This document shows positions 17,194 to 25,947 of a DNA stretch of 64,000 nucleotides, piece by piece. The position numbers and the translations under genes are program-made. The notes beneath the pieces were generated by a model, which worked only from the letters and a program-made list of their open reading frames with translations, was not told the DNA's origin and did no database searches. Within the stretch, counting starts at the first letter, position 1, and the number at the start of each line of letters is the position of its first letter. This DNA is from Enteractinococcus fodinae (GTDB lineage Bacteria > Actinomycetota > Actinomycetes > Actinomycetales > Micrococcaceae): positions 2,666,001 through 2,730,000 of the forward strand of contig NZ_JAVDYJ010000001.1 of NCBI RefSeq assembly GCF_031458395.1, written 5' to 3'.

Positions 17194-18888
17194 TTATCTT
17201 GTTGAGACGGTTCCGGTTTTTTCGGCGATGGGTGAGATGAAGATCGGTTTGATCAACCAGGCCACCCCGACAGTCACAGCCACCGACAGCGCGAAGACGC
17301 CGATGCCCCACCAGTCGCTAGCATCCCGAGCGGTGAACATAATGTTGAGGTTGTGCAGCACTCCAGTGGTAAACACTAGGAACAGGTGGACGATGATGAA
17401 CAGGATGAAGTACACCATGGTGAAGAAGTGAATCTTCCGAGCCACTGGCAGCGTGAAGGCCTTATTCAGGCCCTCAGCTTTCTGCGGCCACCACGTCGAC
17501 AGTCGCAACCCGGTGAGCACTGCGATTGGAGCGGCAATGAATACGGTGATGAAATACGTCATGATCTGTAAGGCGTTGTAATACACCCACGAGTTCTCGG
17601 CCGGCCAGTCCAACGATAAATACTGGATGCCTGCTGAGACGATATTGGGGAAGATGTCCCAGTTCGTGGGAACAATGCGCACCCAGTGCCCGGTGGCAAA
17701 CACCATCACATAAAAGATCAGCCCGTTGGCCACCCACAACACGTTGAAGCTTTGGTGGATCCACTGTTGGATCGAGACCTTCTGTGGGGAGTTCTTCTTA
17801 TTGGGTGAGAAGAATCCACCATCCTTCGGGGTCCAGTACGCCTCAGGCCGTTCTTGGTTCCGAATCAGCAACCCGGACCGGATCACCATGACCATAATGA
17901 AGAAGTTGAAGAAGTGCTGCCAGCCCACCCAAGCCGGGATCCCGGGCTCAATGCCCTCCGGGTGCGTTGGCGTGCCATCATAGGTGGCAATAAAGTTCGC
18001 CACCGGCTCCAGGCCACGTGCCCACTGGGCGATCAGGACCAGCCCGGCGGCGACCACGGCCACACTCAACAAGGTCAAGATGACTTTGGTGACCTTGGAC
18101 ATCTCTTTTTTGGGTGGCTTCTGTGCGGACGCACCAGCAGGTGCGGCCTCGGTCTTGGCTGCGGGTTTGGCCGGTTCCGGCGTCACTACCTCTGGGGTCT
18201 TTACCGCCGGCTCAGCAGCAGGTTGGGCAGCCGGTTGAGCAGCAGGTGCCGACTCCTGGCTGGCAGCTGGGGCGCCCATCCGACGACGCGGAGCCGCCGG
18301 GGCCGAATCGGCCACCGGAGCCAGGGTCGGCTCTTCGGCCGCCGGAGCAGGGTCAGGCTGGGGCGCAATCGCCGCAGCGACATCCGGGTGGCCCACCTTC
18401 AGCGGTTCCCACCCCTCCATGCGTCGCCGCGGTAAGTCCTCGGTCACCGGTGCTGGAGCGACCGGTACCGCCTGCGCGACAGCCGGGGTGGCCTGCTCAG
18501 TAACAGCTGATGTTTCGGCAGCAGCCGGGGCTTGGGCAGCGGGTGCTGCGGTTGGGGCCACAACCGGCGCACCATCACGAGCCACCGACAACGGCTGCCA
18601 TCCAGCCATCCGACGCCGCGGAACATTCGGATCCTGGATCGGACCCGACGCAGCAGACTGGACAGGTTCGGCAGCTGTGGTGGCAGTTCCCGGAACCGAC
18701 TCCGCAATTGGAGTCGAAGCACCGTCAGCAGCCACCGATTGAGGGGCCTCGGTAAAATCCGTCTGCGTCTCGGATTCAGGTGTTGTTTGTGGTTCTAGAA
18801 CAGAGATTGCGGATGAGACCGTGGGTTGTGGTGCGTCGGTGTTTTCGACGCTCAACGGGGCCCATCCGACCATACGGCGTTTAGACAT
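17194..18888 (-). CDS. Membrane cytochrome b-like protein with disordered N-terminal RRRM-x-GW repeats
   Basis: The 564-residue protein has two parts. Residues 1-260 are Ala/Pro/Glu-rich and probably disordered. They carry a repeated motif RRM-x-GW-x-PL-(S/K)-V at 4-14, 92-102 and 155-165, plus a degenerate RRRMG at 201. Residues 265-564 are a di-heme cytochrome b-like membrane domain (about five or six helices) like those of formate dehydrogenase gamma or thiosulfate reductase. Candidate heme ligands are His325, His378, His487 and His501. The gene starts 5 bases after etfA, so the three genes form one operon. An inferred role is to take electrons from ETF to (mena)quinone, or to anchor ETF at the membrane. 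I know no characterised protein with this exact architecture. Confidence 0.85.
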   Translation of the reverse strand: MSKRRMVGWAPLSVENTDAPQPTVSSAISVLEPQTTPESETQTDFTEAPQSVAADGASTPIAESVPGTATTAAEPVQSAASGPIQDPNVPRRRMAGWQPLSVARDGAPVVAPTAAPAAQAPAAAETSAVTEQATPAVAQAVPVAPAPVTEDLPRRRMEGWEPLKVGHPDVAAAIAPQPDPAPAAEEPTLAPVADSAPAAPRRRMGAPAASQESAPAAQPAAQPAAEPAVKTPEVVTPEPAKPAAKTEAAPAGASAQKPPKKEMSKVTKVILTLLSVAVVAAGLVLIAQWARGLEPVANFIATYDGTPTHPEGIEPGIPAWVGWQHFFNFFIMVMVIRSGLLIRNQERPEAYWTPKDGGFFSPNKKNSPQKVSIQQWIHQSFNVLWVANGLIFYVMVFATGHWVRIVPTNWDIFPNIVSAGIQYLSLDWPAENSWVYYNALQIMTYFITVFIAAPIAVLTGLRLSTWWPQKAEGLNKAFTLPVARKIHFFTMVYFILFIIVHLFLVFTTGVLHNLNIMFTARDASDWWGIGVFALSVAVTVGVAWLIKPIFISPIAEKTGTVSTR

Positions 18889-18893
18889 AAATA

Positions 18894-19841
18894 TCAGTTC
18901 CGGCGGGCTTGGATTTCATCAACGAGTTGAGGCATAACCTCAAAGAGGTCCCCGACTACACCGAAGTCCGCCACATCAAAGATTGGGGCGTCTTCGTCTT
19001 TGTTGATGGCGACAATGGTTTTGGCGGTCTGCATACCGGCCAGGTGCTGGATCGCACCGGAAATCCCTACGGCGATGTAGAGATCTGGCGACACGGAGAC
19101 ACCGGTCTGGCCGATCTGCAGGTTAGGGGGAACATACCCTGAATCGACAGCGGCACGGGAGGCGCCGACCGCGGCGTTGAATTGATCCGCAAGGTCCTCG
19201 ACGAGTTTGAAGTTCTCTTCAGAACCGACACCGCGACCACCGGAGATAACGACCGAGGCCGATGTCAGAGCTGGGCGATCCGAGGCTTCTTCCAGGCCTT
19301 CGGCTGAGACAATCGTGGCACCCGGACCGGCGTCAACCTGCGTCTCAGAGTTCACCACAGCAGGCTGGCCGACAGCCGCCGCGCGGGTATCGATCGTGCC
19401 GGGACGCAGGGTGGCGATCATCAGCCCACCCTCGACGGTGGACTCGGTGTTGTAGTCCCCACCGAAGATCGAGTGGGTGACCACGGCTTCTTGGCCATCG
19501 GCATCCCAGTACAACCCGGTGGCGTCCGAGGCCACCGCACCCTTCGTGGCGATGGCAATCCGGCCGGCGATCGCTGAGTTCACCGGGTTACGACCCAGTA
19601 AGAGCAATGAAGTACCGTAGTGCTGCACGGCAGCCATCCCGGCTGCAACCTCGGCGGTGCCCAGCTGGTCTTCGGGTCCAGGGTGGACAAAGATTTCGGT
19701 CGCTCCAGCGGCTCCTAAGGAAGCGATGGTATCAGCATCCGGTGCGGTAGTCACGACCGCGACCGGCTCCCCAATAATGGAAGCAGCACCTAGCACTTCA
19801 GCAGGGTCGGTATGAGAAATAAGCGCAAGTACTTTCGTCAC
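18894..19841 (-). CDS. etfA: Electron transfer flavoprotein alpha subunit
   Basis: This 315-residue protein has the Rossmann-type N-terminal domain and the conserved C-terminal FAD domain, with [46 protein letters not shown], and [20 protein letters not shown]. It forms the ETF heterodimer with EtfB and accepts electrons from acyl-CoA dehydrogenases. It follows etfB by 13 bases and precedes the cytochrome b-like gene by 5 bases. Confidence 0.97.
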   Translation of the reverse strand: MTKVLALISHTDPAEVLGAASIIGEPVAVVTTAPDADTIASLGAAGATEIFVHPGPEDQLGTAEVAAGMAAVQHYGTSLLLLGRNPVNSAIAGRIAIATKGAVASDATGLYWDADGQEAVVTHSIFGGDYNTESTVEGGLMIATLRPGTIDTRAAAVGQPAVVNSETQVDAGPGATIVSAEGLEEASDRPALTSASVVISGGRGVGSEENFKLVEDLADQFNAAVGASRAAVDSGYVPPNLQIGQTGVSVSPDLYIAVGISGAIQHLAGMQTAKTIVAINKDEDAPIFDVADFGVVGDLFEVMPQLVDEIQARRN

Positions 19842-19854
19842 GTCAGAAAGCTCC

Positions 19855-20625
19855 TTAGATCAAGTGCCGTTCGGCAAGGAAGTCGACAAGTTCAGTAGTA
19901 GCCGTCTCGCCGGAGACCTTCTGCCCGGCCTCTTTCGGCGGGCGTTCAGCGGCGGAGACCATCACGTTGCGCACGTAGGCGGCGTCCGGTCCGGCAGCTA
20001 AGCCGAGATCGGCCAGCGAGGTGACAGCGATTTCTTTCTTCTTGGCCTCACGAATGGCTTTGAAGTTTGGCAGTTTTGGTTCACCGGCTTTTTCAGTCAG
20101 TGACACGACCGCAGGTGTGGCAGCCGAAAGGGTGAGCTTTTCGGTTTCGGTGTTGGTCTCACCGGTGACGGTGCCGTCGGTGATGTTAATGGAATCGGCG
20201 CCGATGATGTGTGGGCGGCCTAAGATTTGAGCAACCATTGCTGGGACCATTGCCCCACCGCCATCGGTCGACTCGGCGCCGGTCAGGACCAAGTCAGCAT
20301 CCTTGACGGCTTCAGCCAACACGCGAGCTGTCTGGACCATATCCGATCCGGCCAGCGCATCGTCAACAACATGGACGGCACGGTCCGCTGCCAGTGCTAG
20401 TACCTTCCGGATGGCCTTATCTGCGTCAGCGGGCCCCATGGTCACGGCGACCACTTCGGTGGCGATGCCTTCTTTCTTGAGATCCGCGGCGACTGCACAG
20501 ACCCGTTCGTCGATCTCGTCGACCACGTTTTCGGACGCTTCTCGAGCTAATAGCCCAGTATCCAACGCCACTTGGCGTTTCTCATAGGTGTCGGGCACCT
20601 GTTTTACGAGCACTACGACTTTCAT
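19855..20625 (-). CDS. etfB: Electron transfer flavoprotein beta subunit
   Basis: The 256-residue protein starts [13 protein letters not shown] and contains [26 protein letters not shown], the AMP-binding region [19 protein letters not shown] and the signature [23 protein letters not shown]. An in-frame TTG 30 bases upstream is less likely than the ATG at 20625, which follows GGGGTGG. It is the first gene of the etfB-etfA-cytochrome operon. The three acyl-CoA dehydrogenases in the island are its obvious electron donors. Confidence 0.97.
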   Translation of the reverse strand: MKVVVLVKQVPDTYEKRQVALDTGLLAREASENVVDEIDERVCAVAADLKKEGIATEVVAVTMGPADADKAIRKVLALAADRAVHVVDDALAGSDMVQTARVLAEAVKDADLVLTGAESTDGGGAMVPAMVAQILGRPHIIGADSINITDGTVTGETNTETEKLTLSAATPAVVSLTEKAGEPKLPNFKAIREAKKKEIAVTSLADLGLAAGPDAAYVRNVMVSAAERPPKEAGQKVSGETATTELVDFLAERHLI

Positions 20626-20655
20626 GTCCACCCCAATAGTGATGAGCTTTTGCAA

Positions 20656-20672
20656 AATAATATATTATATAC
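20656..20672 (-). promoter_or_regulatory. Candidate promoter of the ETF operon
   Basis: Read on the minus strand, the region contains TATAAT (20669 to 20664) within TATATAATATATTATTT, about 40 bases upstream of etfB. The AT-rich block is nearly palindromic and resembles a block in the dehydrogenase-GntR intergenic region. No consensus -35 box is visible, which could mean activator or repressor dependence. Confidence 0.45.
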
Positions 20673-20731
20673 AGGAGAGTATAGCGAGCTCGAGACCTCT
20701 TGGCGAATACGTGTCACACCGGGATATACGA

Positions 20732-20781
20732 AGCCCACCCCAACGCACCGTGGTTTTGCAACCTGGCGATTGGGGTGGGCT
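20732..20781 (-). terminator. Terminator hairpin after the second acyl-CoA synthetase
   Basis: AGCCCACCCCAA and TTGGGGTGGGCT pair perfectly over 12 bp around a 26-base loop, starting 6 bases after the stop of the synthetase gene. It separates that gene from the ETF operon, which therefore needs its own promoter. Confidence 0.65.
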
Positions 20782-20787
20782 GGAGTT

Positions 20788-22305
20788 CTAGACTGCTTCG
20801 CGTAGGTCCGTTTTGCGGATCTTGCCTGTGCCACTTCGTGGGAACGCCTCACGCAAGACAATGTCTTTCGGATGCTTATAACGAGCTAATTTCCCGTCGC
20901 AGAACTCGCGAATCTCTTCGAGAGTCGGAGCATCCGCTGGGTCTTGAGGAATGATGACCGCTACCGGTATTTCGCCCCACTTTTCGTCGGCACGTCCGAC
21001 GACGGCGACATCAGCGACCTTGGGGTGCCAGGCAATGACGTTTTCTAGCTCGGCGCAATAAATGTTCTCCCCACCGGAGATGATCATGTCTTTGACTCGG
21101 TCCACGACATAAATGAAACCGTCCTCGTCTTGGCGTACGAGGTCGCCGGAGTGGAACCACCCTCCAGCAAAGGCTTCAGCGGTAGCTTCCGGATTGTTCC
21201 AGAAACGATCCATCACGCCGGGACCGCGGTACACGATCTCCCCGACTTCTCCTTGCGGGACGTCATTCATCTCTGGATCAACCACTCGGATCGAGTAGTT
21301 CACATCAGGAAGTCCAACAGAGCCGAGTTTGCGTAGAGAGTCCTCATGACTCAACGAGACACCACTTGCGGTGGTTTCGGTTTGACCAAAGGCCGCCTGA
21401 GAGTCCGCGTTGGGGAAGGTTTCCCGCAACAGTGTCAACAACGCTTCGGTGGCTGGGGCCGCACCCCAAGAGTAGAACTCCAGCTTGATGTCCCGCGGTT
21501 TGCGTTGCTGTTCTTCTGCAATCAGTTGCCATTGGGCCGGCACCATGAACGTGCGCGTGACGCCCTGTTCTTCCATGACATCCAGCAAGTATCCGGCGTC
21601 GAAATTAGTCGAAGGCGTGATAACGGTTTTGGCAGCACTGGAGATACTGCCAAGCATCACGTTGAATGCAGCGATGTGAAACATTGGCGAAGCGATGAGC
21701 ACCGCATCGTGTAGGGGCTTCACCTTCCACGTACTGCTGATGCGCATAATCGTGGCGAGGAAGTTCGAATAGGTCAGGACCGCGCCCTTCGGACGACCTG
21801 TGGTGCCCGAGGTGTACATGATGGCCTGGTCATCAGTCTGTGCACAGATCACCGGATCTGGAATGTTCTGCAGTTCACCGGGCGCTGCGACCTGGTCTAG
21901 ATCGAGCAGTTGTACCGACGTTTCCGCAGCGGCCTCACGGGTGATGTCGACTCGCTCGGCATCTGCGACCACTACCTTGGGTTCGCAATTGCCCAAGATG
22001 TAGCCGATCTCCCCCGCCGCGAGGCGAAAGTTGACCGGCACGATAATCGCACCCAAGTAGTTCACGGCGTAGGCCACCACCGGGTAGGCGGCACTGTTGC
22101 CTGCTACCAGTGCGACTCGGTCGCCTTGTTTGACACCGGCTTCGGCTAAGCGGGCGGCAGCGGTTTGGATGCGTGCTAGAAACTCTCGGAAGGTGAGTTT
22201 GAAATCTCCATCGACCACTGCTGTTTCTTCTGGCAGCTCCCAGGCATGTCGAAACACGCGTGCAAGCGGCAAATGCGTCCGAGACAATTCGAGACCAATA
22301 TCCAC
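20788..22305 (-). CDS. AMP-forming acyl-CoA synthetase (second of two)
   Basis: This 505-residue ANL-family ligase has MYTSGTTGRPKGAV, the GQTETTAS motif, WFHSGDLVRQDEDGFIYVVDRVKDMIISGGENIY at the hinge and the catalytic lysine region PRSGTGKIRKTDL. The GTG start at 22305 is supported by AAGGAG five bases upstream. The layout resembles medium- and long-chain fatty acid ligases of actinobacteria. It lies 190 bases downstream of the second DctP-like binding protein and may activate its ligand; its substrate is unknown. Confidence 0.94.
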   Translation of the reverse strand: MDIGLELSRTHLPLARVFRHAWELPEETAVVDGDFKLTFREFLARIQTAAARLAEAGVKQGDRVALVAGNSAAYPVVAYAVNYLGAIIVPVNFRLAAGEIGYILGNCEPKVVVADAERVDITREAAAETSVQLLDLDQVAAPGELQNIPDPVICAQTDDQAIMYTSGTTGRPKGAVLTYSNFLATIMRISSTWKVKPLHDAVLIASPMFHIAAFNVMLGSISSAAKTVITPSTNFDAGYLLDVMEEQGVTRTFMVPAQWQLIAEEQQRKPRDIKLEFYSWGAAPATEALLTLLRETFPNADSQAAFGQTETTASGVSLSHEDSLRKLGSVGLPDVNYSIRVVDPEMNDVPQGEVGEIVYRGPGVMDRFWNNPEATAEAFAGGWFHSGDLVRQDEDGFIYVVDRVKDMIISGGENIYCAELENVIAWHPKVADVAVVGRADEKWGEIPVAVIIPQDPADAPTLEEIREFCDGKLARYKHPKDIVLREAFPRSGTGKIRKTDLREAV

Positions 22306-22411
22306 ACGAACTCCTTATAAGTCTTATTTCTGTAGGTGGCGCGACGCCAGCACACCAGGGCATCGGGTACGCCGTTGCTCAGTAGCGGCGTGTAAAAACT
22401 TGGGTGGAAGA

Positions 22412-22454
22412 CCACCGGCAGGTAGCGGATCGGGCAAGGCTATCCTGCCGGTGG
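22412..22454 (-). terminator. Terminator after the second binding-protein gene
   Basis: CCACCGGCAGG and CCTGCCGGTGG form an 11-bp perfect stem. In the minus direction the hairpin is followed after a short distance by GTTTTTA. It lies 41 bases beyond the stop codon at 22496. Confidence 0.7.
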
Positions 22455-22495
22455 CTTTCATTTCACTAGGGCTCTAGCGCTCCGGCGGGCGCGGC

Positions 22496-23767
22496 TTACT
22501 CCGCTGGGCGGTGCTCTAGGTAGATCTCTTCCATCATGCGTTCTGCAAGTGGCGAGAAGTCGATGGATTCACCATCGAGGTTTTCTGCGAAATCGGACCA
22601 GTTGCCGTTATCTTCATAGCCGAGTTCTTCTACGATTTGCGTCCATTTTTCTTGCGCTGCGTCGTAGTCTGCGATGAGTTTGGTACCGTCTAGCGCATCG
22701 GAGCTCTCGACGTCTTCGCGAAGGGCCTCGACGGTAGCGTCGAGTGCTTCTTCAGTTTCATCATCGACGGTGTGGAACCCACCGGAGAAATCGTCCATCG
22801 CGGCGAGGTAGTCTCGGGTGCTGACCTCAAATTGTCCGTTGATGTAGACCTCGAGCTGATCATAGATGAGCTGTTGGGCAGCAAGCGGCAGGTCATCCCA
22901 TTGTCCGCCAGCCAGCAGGGCGGCCGTGCTCCGACCCAGCGAGCCATCTTGCGGAGCAACGATGTGGGGAGCTACTTCAGAAACCCCAGTAGCCATACCG
23001 ACTTTGAGCCCGTTGACCGCGCAGTTAATCACTCCACGTTGCAACCCCTCATACAGTTCAGTGTATGGAAGCGAAGTTCCGCTGGCCCCAATCGACTCAA
23101 TCATTTGCAGAAGGTCGGGTGCCCCAGCACTAATCACAGCACCGTTCAATTCATCGGCGCTATCAGCCTGATCGGTACACATTGCCACGTGGGAGAATTC
23201 GGCTTCAACGGGAACAAGCGGAGTCACCCCCATGGCTTCGTAGTTACTTTGGATTTCTGGAGTGTTCCAGGCGACCTCTGCGGTGGCAGCCACGTTAACA
23301 AAATCGGATACGGCGCTCCCACTTCCGCCGCTGGATTGCAGGTTCACCAACTCGGCGATGGCTGGATATTCTGACGGGGCGTACTGCGGAATCTCATAGC
23401 CCAGGTCGAGACGACCATCCTGCAGCGCGGAAGCTACCTCAGATGGTGCAACGATAGGGTATCCAAATAGTACTTCGACCGAGATCTTCCCGTCGGACCA
23501 TTCCTCGATGGCTTCGGCGAAGGCCGTATCACGAGCACCATTGCCACCGGTGGCAGAGCTCGCAGCTTGGAAGGTCAATTCAACCGGCTCCATGTCTGCC
23601 AAGGCTTCAGCGTATTCCTCTTTCGAAGCTCCGGGCTCAACGCTGGCACCGCGGTCTGCGGCTCCTTCAGTGTCACCAACACTGCCGGCGCAGCCTGCAA
23701 GGAGTAAAGCTGAGACGGTTAGCAGTCCTCCAAGGCGTAGTTTTTTGGTTAGAGACGTCGGTTTCAT
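22496..23767 (-). CDS. DctP-like TRAP solute-binding lipoprotein, paralogue of the one at 10480
   Basis: This 423-residue lipoprotein has lipobox LAGC (Cys26). The ATG at 23767 is chosen over an upstream start because AGGAG lies five bases before it. It shares with its paralogue the ELTFQAA opening, DGRLDLGYEIPQYAPSEYPA, MGVTPLVPV and LPYTELYEGLQRGVINCAVNG. It probably binds a carboxylate outside the membrane. Like its paralogue it has no permease gene next to it. The gene precedes an acyl-CoA ligase on the same strand, linking uptake with activation. Confidence 0.85.
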   Translation of the reverse strand: MKPTSLTKKLRLGGLLTVSALLLAGCAGSVGDTEGAADRGASVEPGASKEEYAEALADMEPVELTFQAASSATGGNGARDTAFAEAIEEWSDGKISVEVLFGYPIVAPSEVASALQDGRLDLGYEIPQYAPSEYPAIAELVNLQSSGGSGSAVSDFVNVAATAEVAWNTPEIQSNYEAMGVTPLVPVEAEFSHVAMCTDQADSADELNGAVISAGAPDLLQMIESIGASGTSLPYTELYEGLQRGVINCAVNGLKVGMATGVSEVAPHIVAPQDGSLGRSTAALLAGGQWDDLPLAAQQLIYDQLEVYINGQFEVSTRDYLAAMDDFSGGFHTVDDETEEALDATVEALREDVESSDALDGTKLIADYDAAQEKWTQIVEELGYEDNGNWSDFAENLDGESIDFSPLAERMMEEIYLEHRPAE

Positions 23768-24000
23768 TCTTCTCCTAAGACGCAGCGACACGATATGAAC
23801 CTGCGAGATGTTCGGCTTCCTGTGCTGGAGTACAAAGTCACCCCTGGAGGCGCCTCAGAGCTGTGGGCATGGTGACGCAGGCAGCACAGGGTTATTATAC
23901 ATTTCACATTATATATAAAATGTTCTCACCGTCGAACTCATAAAGGCAGCTTTTCGCTGCATAAAGTCCGCTTGTCGAACTCAGACGTGAATGCTCTGTG
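23768..24000. promoter_or_regulatory. Upstream region of the second binding-protein gene
   Basis: An AT-rich stretch at about 23892-23923 (TTATTATACATTTCACATTATATATAAAATG) recalls the blocks near 14155 and 20665 and could hold the promoter and a shared operator. I see no further gene or strong hairpin here. Confidence 0.35.
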
Positions 24001-24129
24001 ATGTCTGGCCGTAAGCTCTCAAATACTGTCGCGAGCATCAAGAAACGATGGTCATTATTTGGCGTGGGAGTTCTTGTAGGCGCGCCAGTGCCCGACGATA
24101 ACTACTCAATCGAGAAAGGTTACGGCTAA
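24001..24129 (+). CDS. Possible 42-residue miniprotein
   Basis: An ATG frame of 42 codons (MSGRKLSNTVASIKKRWSLF, then GVGVLVGAP and an acidic tail) ends 4 bases inside the convergent umuC stop. It has a basic start and a short hydrophobic middle. There is no Shine-Dalgarno sequence. It may be chance or a remnant. Confidence 0.2.
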   Translation: MSGRKLSNTVASIKKRWSLFGVGVLVGAPVPDDNYSIEKGYG

Positions 24130-25424
24130 TCGGCGTGGACGGTAAGCAGTTCATCCCAGTGGGTGGTGTAGCGCGGTGACATCATCTCACGGCGCATTTG
24201 CCAGGAGGGACCTTCCCGCAGTCCCGCGCTGCCGAGGCCGATGGCCGCGCTGCCGTGTTCGGTCCGGATCTTCTCAAGCAGTGGGCCAACCTGTTTGGTT
24301 TCCTGGGTCGAGACGAATCCATCCAACATTTGTTCCGCCCCAGCTGGACGCAGTTCGGTGACGGTAATGCCCGCTTTGGCGTAGCGGATTCCGGGAGTGA
24401 TCTTTGGTAACAGCGCCTTGGACGCCCGGGTCAGTACCACGGGGTCAGCACTGTGGCTTGGTAGCGAGACGGTCGCCGAGGGCGCATGGGATTGGTCTTC
24501 GTTGAAGTGACTGGTCATCGCCCAGGCGGTGACAACCTTGGCTTCACCATTTTGCCGGTGTAATCGGGTGGCGGCGCGTTGGGCATAGATGGCCAGGACC
24601 TGTTCCATCTGCTCTCGATCGGTGATGGGCTCAGAGAAACTCCGGGAGAACAGCAATTGGTCTTTGAGCTCGCGTTCTTCCTCCATCGGGATGCACGGGG
24701 TTCCGCGTAGCTCAAGCAGAGTGCGCATTTGGACGATGGAGAACTTGTCACGAATCCGGAACTGGTCGGCGTCGCGAAACTCTTGGATCGTGGAGATGCC
24801 CATCGCGTTGAGGCGTTTGGCCACCCGGCGCCCGATCCCCCACACTTCTCCGACGGGCAGCTGGCTGAGCAACTGTTCTCGGGTGGACTCTGGTACGCGG
24901 TCCCACACGCAGACGCCTGCCAATTCGGGTACTTTCTTGGCGGCTTGGTTGGCCAGTTTCGCTAGCGTTTTTGTTTTGGCGATGCCCACGCAGACTGGCA
25001 ATCCGGTGAGGCGCAGGATCTCGCGTTTAATGTGCGCGGCGGCTGCGTGGACTTCATCTAGGCTTCCGCCTAACCCGATGAACGCTTCGTCGATGGAGTA
25101 CACTTCGGTCCACATTGTCATTCGGGATAAGATCCCCATGACCCGCGAAGACATGTCGCCGTAGAGTTCATAGTTACTGGATCGGGCGGCCAAGCCGAGC
25201 TTTTCGGCCCCGGGCTGTAGCTTGAACCAGGGATATCCCATTGGGATACCCAGCGCTTTAGCTTCGTCACTCAACGAGACGCAACAGCCATCGTTATTCG
25301 ACAGCACGACTACGGGTCGGTCAATGAGCAAAGGATCAAAAACGCGCTCGGCGGAGACATAGAAGGCGTTGACGTCGACCAGCCCGATGTAGTCATCGGC
25401 ACGATTTATAGCTGGTGTAGACAT
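24126..25424 (-). CDS. umuC: Y-family DNA polymerase, UmuC-like (DNA polymerase V catalytic subunit)
   Basis: This 432-residue translesion polymerase has the catalytic DVNAFYVSAE and YSIDEAFIGL motifs, VVLSNNDGCCVSLSDEAKALG, the helix-hairpin-helix region VGEVWGIGRRVAKRLNAMGI, and a little-finger domain. The ATG at 25424 overlaps the end of umuD by 19 bases, indicating translational coupling. The pair copies over DNA damage during the SOS response. The C-terminus (after about 410) carries no obvious beta-clamp motif that I can be sure of. Confidence 0.93.
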   Translation of the reverse strand: MSTPAINRADDYIGLVDVNAFYVSAERVFDPLLIDRPVVVLSNNDGCCVSLSDEAKALGIPMGYPWFKLQPGAEKLGLAARSSNYELYGDMSSRVMGILSRMTMWTEVYSIDEAFIGLGGSLDEVHAAAAHIKREILRLTGLPVCVGIAKTKTLAKLANQAAKKVPELAGVCVWDRVPESTREQLLSQLPVGEVWGIGRRVAKRLNAMGISTIQEFRDADQFRIRDKFSIVQMRTLLELRGTPCIPMEEERELKDQLLFSRSFSEPITDREQMEQVLAIYAQRAATRLHRQNGEAKVVTAWAMTSHFNEDQSHAPSATVSLPSHSADPVVLTRASKALLPKITPGIRYAKAGITVTELRPAGAEQMLDGFVSTQETKQVGPLLEKIRTEHGSAAIGLGSAGLREGPSWQMRREMMSPRYTTHWDELLTVHAD

Positions 25425-25831
25425 GTGGTCGCGACTCCCCAAATCGTCAGATCGGACAGCTCAGCCACGGTCACATCTGGGTACTCGGCGTTTTCGGCCT
25501 GCAGCACTACACCTGAGGGCGTGACGCGCAGGCGCTTCACCGTCATCTCCCCGTCGACGACCGCAACCACCACGTGCCCGTCACGGGGCTCTATTGAGCG
25601 GTCAACGATGAGTTTATCCCCGTCGTAGATCCCCGCACCTTCCATCGAGTCACCAGAAACTCGCACGATGAAAGTCGCCAGCTCATCGCGAATGAGCATC
25701 TGCGTCAGGTCAATTTTGGTGTCTGAGTAATCCTGTGAGGGCGACGGGAAACCAGCCGGCACATGGCCGACACCAGCGGCGATCAGGCGCCCTTCGGATG
25801 GCGCGTACGAGTACACCCGTTCAATCTTCAT
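25406..25831 (-). CDS. umuD: UmuD-like S24 autoprotease subunit
   Basis: The 141-residue protein has the cleavage site Ala26-Gly27 in PAGFPSPSQDY, the nucleophile Ser62 (SGDSMEGAGI) and the general base Lys99 (GEMTVKRL). RecA-stimulated self-cleavage converts it to the UmuD-prime partner of UmuC (family knowledge). It is the first gene of the umuDC operon. I looked for an actinobacterial LexA box before the start and see none of convincing symmetry. Confidence 0.93.
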   Translation of the reverse strand: MKIERVYSYAPSEGRLIAAGVGHVPAGFPSPSQDYSDTKIDLTQMLIRDELATFIVRVSGDSMEGAGIYDGDKLIVDRSIEPRDGHVVVAVVDGEMTVKRLRVTPSGVVLQAENAEYPDVTVAELSDLTIWGVATTCLHQL

Positions 25832-25947
25832 CCCAAGCTCCCCTCACTCGCCAACTCAGTCTAATACCTGGGGATGAAGCGTAAAGCTGCTCGCAGCCCG
25901 AGCGGAGTTCCGTGGCATCCGCTGGGGCTAGGAACGAGCCAGAATGA

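Noticed and set aside
18270-18888. Minisatellite at DNA level
   Set aside because: The repeated RRM-x-GW units are far apart and differ at codon level; the repetition is a protein motif, not a tandem DNA repeat.
25832-25947. LexA (SOS) box before umuD
   Set aside because: I searched for a CGAAC-N4-GTTCG-type palindrome and saw none; SOS control is expected from the family but not shown here.
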